This document shows positions 62,568 to 64,000 of a stretch of 64,000 nt of DNA, one piece after another. Position 1 is the first letter of the stretch; each line of letters starts with the position of its first letter. The notes beneath the pieces were generated by a model. The model was not told the origin of the DNA. It saw only the letters and a program-made list of their open reading frames with translations, and did not search any database. The position numbers were made by a program, and so were the translations under genes. The DNA is from an uncultured Aurantimonas sp. (GTDB lineage: Bacteria; Pseudomonadota; Alphaproteobacteria; Rhizobiales; Rhizobiaceae), in assembly GCA_947488615.1 (NCBI GenBank), contig CANKZU010000007.1:1-64000 (forward strand). The letters are read 5' to 3'.

Positions 62568-64000
62568 ATGACCAACCGTCCCCGGCGGTCGAAGCCGAAG
62601 CAGACGCGTGGGCAGACGATCGATCTCAAAGCGGAAAAGAACACTGTGACTGACGGCGACAAGAAAACGAATACCGAGGCACAGACCGCGGCGAAATCGG
62701 GGGGCGGCACTGCCGCGCCTGCGACGACGACGGCGCAGCCGACCGTTCCGGCATCCGCGGAGCGCGCTGGCGCGACGTCGCCCGCCGCGTCGAGCGCGGC
62801 GGCCTCTGCGCCTTCCAAGCCAGGCGACGCGAAGCCGGCGCCTGCCTCGTCGGCTGCGGCCACGCCGTCCGGGAAAGAGGACGCCAAGGCCGCGACTGCG
62901 ACGGGCGGAGCGCTTGCATCGTCATCCGCCAAGCCGGCCGCAGCCAGCGGCACACCGGGATCGGTGCCCGCCACGCCAGCGGGGACACCACCCGTCGTCG
63001 GCGGCGCTAAGCCTGCCGCCGCCTCGCCCAGCGCGGCGACCAGGCCGGGCACGGCCACTGCGAGCACCAGCGCTTCGACCGCCAAGCCTGGCGACGCCAA
63101 GGCGACGCCCTCGTCCCCGGCGGCGCCCTCGTCTGCCATCAAGCCCGGGCCTGCGGCCGCGAGCCGGCCTTCGTCGGCTCCTGCAAGCACGTCCGCCACG
63201 ACGGGCGCGACCGCTCGGCCAACGGCGTCGCCCGCGACGGGCACCGGCTCTTCCAGAAGTGCCGCGCCAGCCCCTTCTTCCGGGACCGGCTTCGGCGGTG
63301 CCCTGGCGGCCGGCATCATTGGCGCGATCCTGGCCTTGGGTGGCGCGGCGGCGTTGCAGGCGGGCGGCTATCTGCCCGCGCTCGGCGGCGTGGAGGAGAC
63401 CGGCGAGGTTGCGGCAAGCGCCGAACAGCTCGATGCGTTGAGCGGCGAGGTCGCGGCCTTGCGCGACCAGGTGCAAAGCGCGCCCGCCGCACCCGACGCA
63501 CCTGCTGAAAATGGCGCGGCGGCGGAACAATTGGCGGCGTTCGGTCAGCGGATCGAGACGCTCGAAACCTCCGCGTCGACCGCGGGAGCGGAGGCGGCCG
63601 CGAGACTGCAGCAGGTCGCCGAGACTGCGGCGGCGGCACAAGAGACTGCCACGGCCGCGCAAGAGACCGCCAACGCGGCGCAACAGGCCGCAACCGCCGC
63701 GCAGCAGTCGGCGACGCAGGCCAATGAGGCCGCAACGGCGACGCAACAGGCTGCGGAGCAAGCGAGCGCGAAGGTCGATGAGGCCGTCGCCCAGTTCGAG
63801 AGCCGCATCGCCGGAATGGAAGCGAACAACCGCAGGGCGGACGTTGCGCTCGCGGCAGCGAATTTGAAATCCGCCATCGACCAGGGCGGGCCGTTCATGA
63901 GCCAGCTCGAGACCTATGCCGAGGCCACGGGCGCGGGCGCTGCTACGGACGATTTGCGGGCGTTCGCGGCCGACGGTGTGCCGTCGAAGCAGGCATTGGC
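62568..64000 (+). CDS. Mic60/mitofilin-like inner-membrane protein, N-terminal part (gene runs off the window)
   Basis: An open frame from ATG 62568 (GGAG eight bases upstream) to the window end, 477 codons. A low-complexity Ala/Ser/Thr/Pro/Lys region to about residue 240 is followed by one membrane helix (LAAGIIGAILALGGAAAL) and then a long Gln/Ala-rich coiled coil (from EQLDALSGEVAALRDQV to EQASAKVDEAVAQFESRI), and the start of a helical domain. This architecture and the place after hemC-hemD match COG4223 proteins, the alphaproteobacterial homologues of mitochondrial Mic60, which shape intracytoplasmic membranes. The C-terminal mitofilin domain lies outside the window. Confidence 0.85.
   Translation, partial: MTNRPRRSKPKQTRGQTIDLKAEKNTVTDGDKKTNTEAQTAAKSGGGTAAPATTTAQPTVPASAERAGATSPAASSAAASAPSKPGDAKPAPASSAAATPSGKEDAKAATATGGALASSSAKPAAASGTPGSVPATPAGTPPVVGGAKPAAASPSAATRPGTATASTSASTAKPGDAKATPSSPAAPSSAIKPGPAAASRPSSAPASTSATTGATARPTASPATGTGSSRSAAPAPSSGTGFGGALAAGIIGAILALGGAAALQAGGYLPALGGVEETGEVAASAEQLDALSGEVAALRDQVQSAPAAPDAPAENGAAAEQLAAFGQRIETLETSASTAGAEAAARLQQVAETAAAAQETATAAQETANAAQQAATAAQQSATQANEAATATQQAAEQASAKVDEAVAQFESRIAGMEANNRRADVALAAANLKSAIDQGGPFMSQLETYAEATGAGAATDDLRAFAADGVPSKQAL

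Noticed and set aside
62640..63300. The Ala/Ser/Thr/Pro-rich stretch as a separate repeat element or frameshifted region
   Set aside because: The frame is open throughout and leads directly into the membrane helix; low-complexity N-termini are normal in COG4223 proteins.

Overview
The window is high-GC DNA from an alphaproteobacterium, most likely of the order Hyphomicrobiales (Rhizobiales). This rests on the tsaD-gpsA-yciI-EVE gene order, the hemC-hemD-Mic60-like order, the DUF2849-cysI-DUF934-cysH-cysD-cysN sulfate cluster, the YbbN-LON domain-Trm112 group and the CbiG-CobJ fusion. No rRNA, tRNA, CRISPR array or complete insertion sequence is visible.

Layout. (1) 276-7578: a TRAP transporter operon with a MarR-type regulator, divergent from a single-chain 5-oxoprolinase/hydantoinase; a perfect palindrome lies between them. 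This looks like a pyroglutamate (or hydantoin-like) uptake and cleavage unit. (2) 7802-13047: a chemoreceptor, then an SDR / DUF3096 / NDH-2-like / SDR group. (3) 13048-14655: an AT-richer island with an amber-interrupted membrane-protein ORF and an unknown secreted protein. It is bounded on the right by a diverged copy of the last 51 codons of the SDR gene on its left. (4) 14786-32450: a large cobalamin biosynthesis cluster in several transcription blocks (cobQ; cbiX, a DUF429-like/cobH fusion, cobL, cobI, a cbiG-cobJ fusion, cobM; cbiD-cobK; cobB, cobC, cobD; cobS; cobT). The presence of CbiX, CbiG and CbiD, with no CobG, CobF or CobNST here, points to the cobalt-early route. Two toxin-antitoxin modules sit in this cluster, one of them inside the main operon and overlapping the cobM start. 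A candidate cobalamin riboswitch precedes cbiX.

(5) 32615-36984: a YedE-type thiosulfate transporter, a universal stress protein with a perfect FNR/FixK-type box upstream, a ProX-like deacylase, YbbN, a LON-domain protein and a Trm112-like protein. (6) 37110-43723: the assimilatory sulfate reduction operon. Its CysN has no APS kinase domain and instead carries an unusual hydrophobic tail. (7) 43923-48533: a UbiH-type hydroxylase, TesB, glnK-amtB behind a sigma-54 promoter with a strong terminator, and a GNAT enzyme. (8) 48743-57700: FtsK, LolA, an alpha/beta hydrolase, XthA, a cyclic-nucleotide-binding protein, an OmpR-type regulator, a YkuD protein, DUF1761 and a methyltransferase resembling ETF-beta lysine methyltransferase. 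(9) 57722-64000: EVE, YciI, GpsA and TsaD on the minus strand, divergent from hemC, hemD and the start of a Mic60/mitofilin-like gene that runs off the window.

The window joins nutrient assimilation (ammonium, sulfate, probably pyroglutamate), tetrapyrrole synthesis (uroporphyrinogen III from hemC/hemD, and a nearly complete corrin pathway) and housekeeping functions. The least ordinary parts are the cobalamin cluster with its fusions, TA modules and riboswitch, the island with the duplicated SDR end, and the repeat-derived insertion inside the 5-oxoprolinase.
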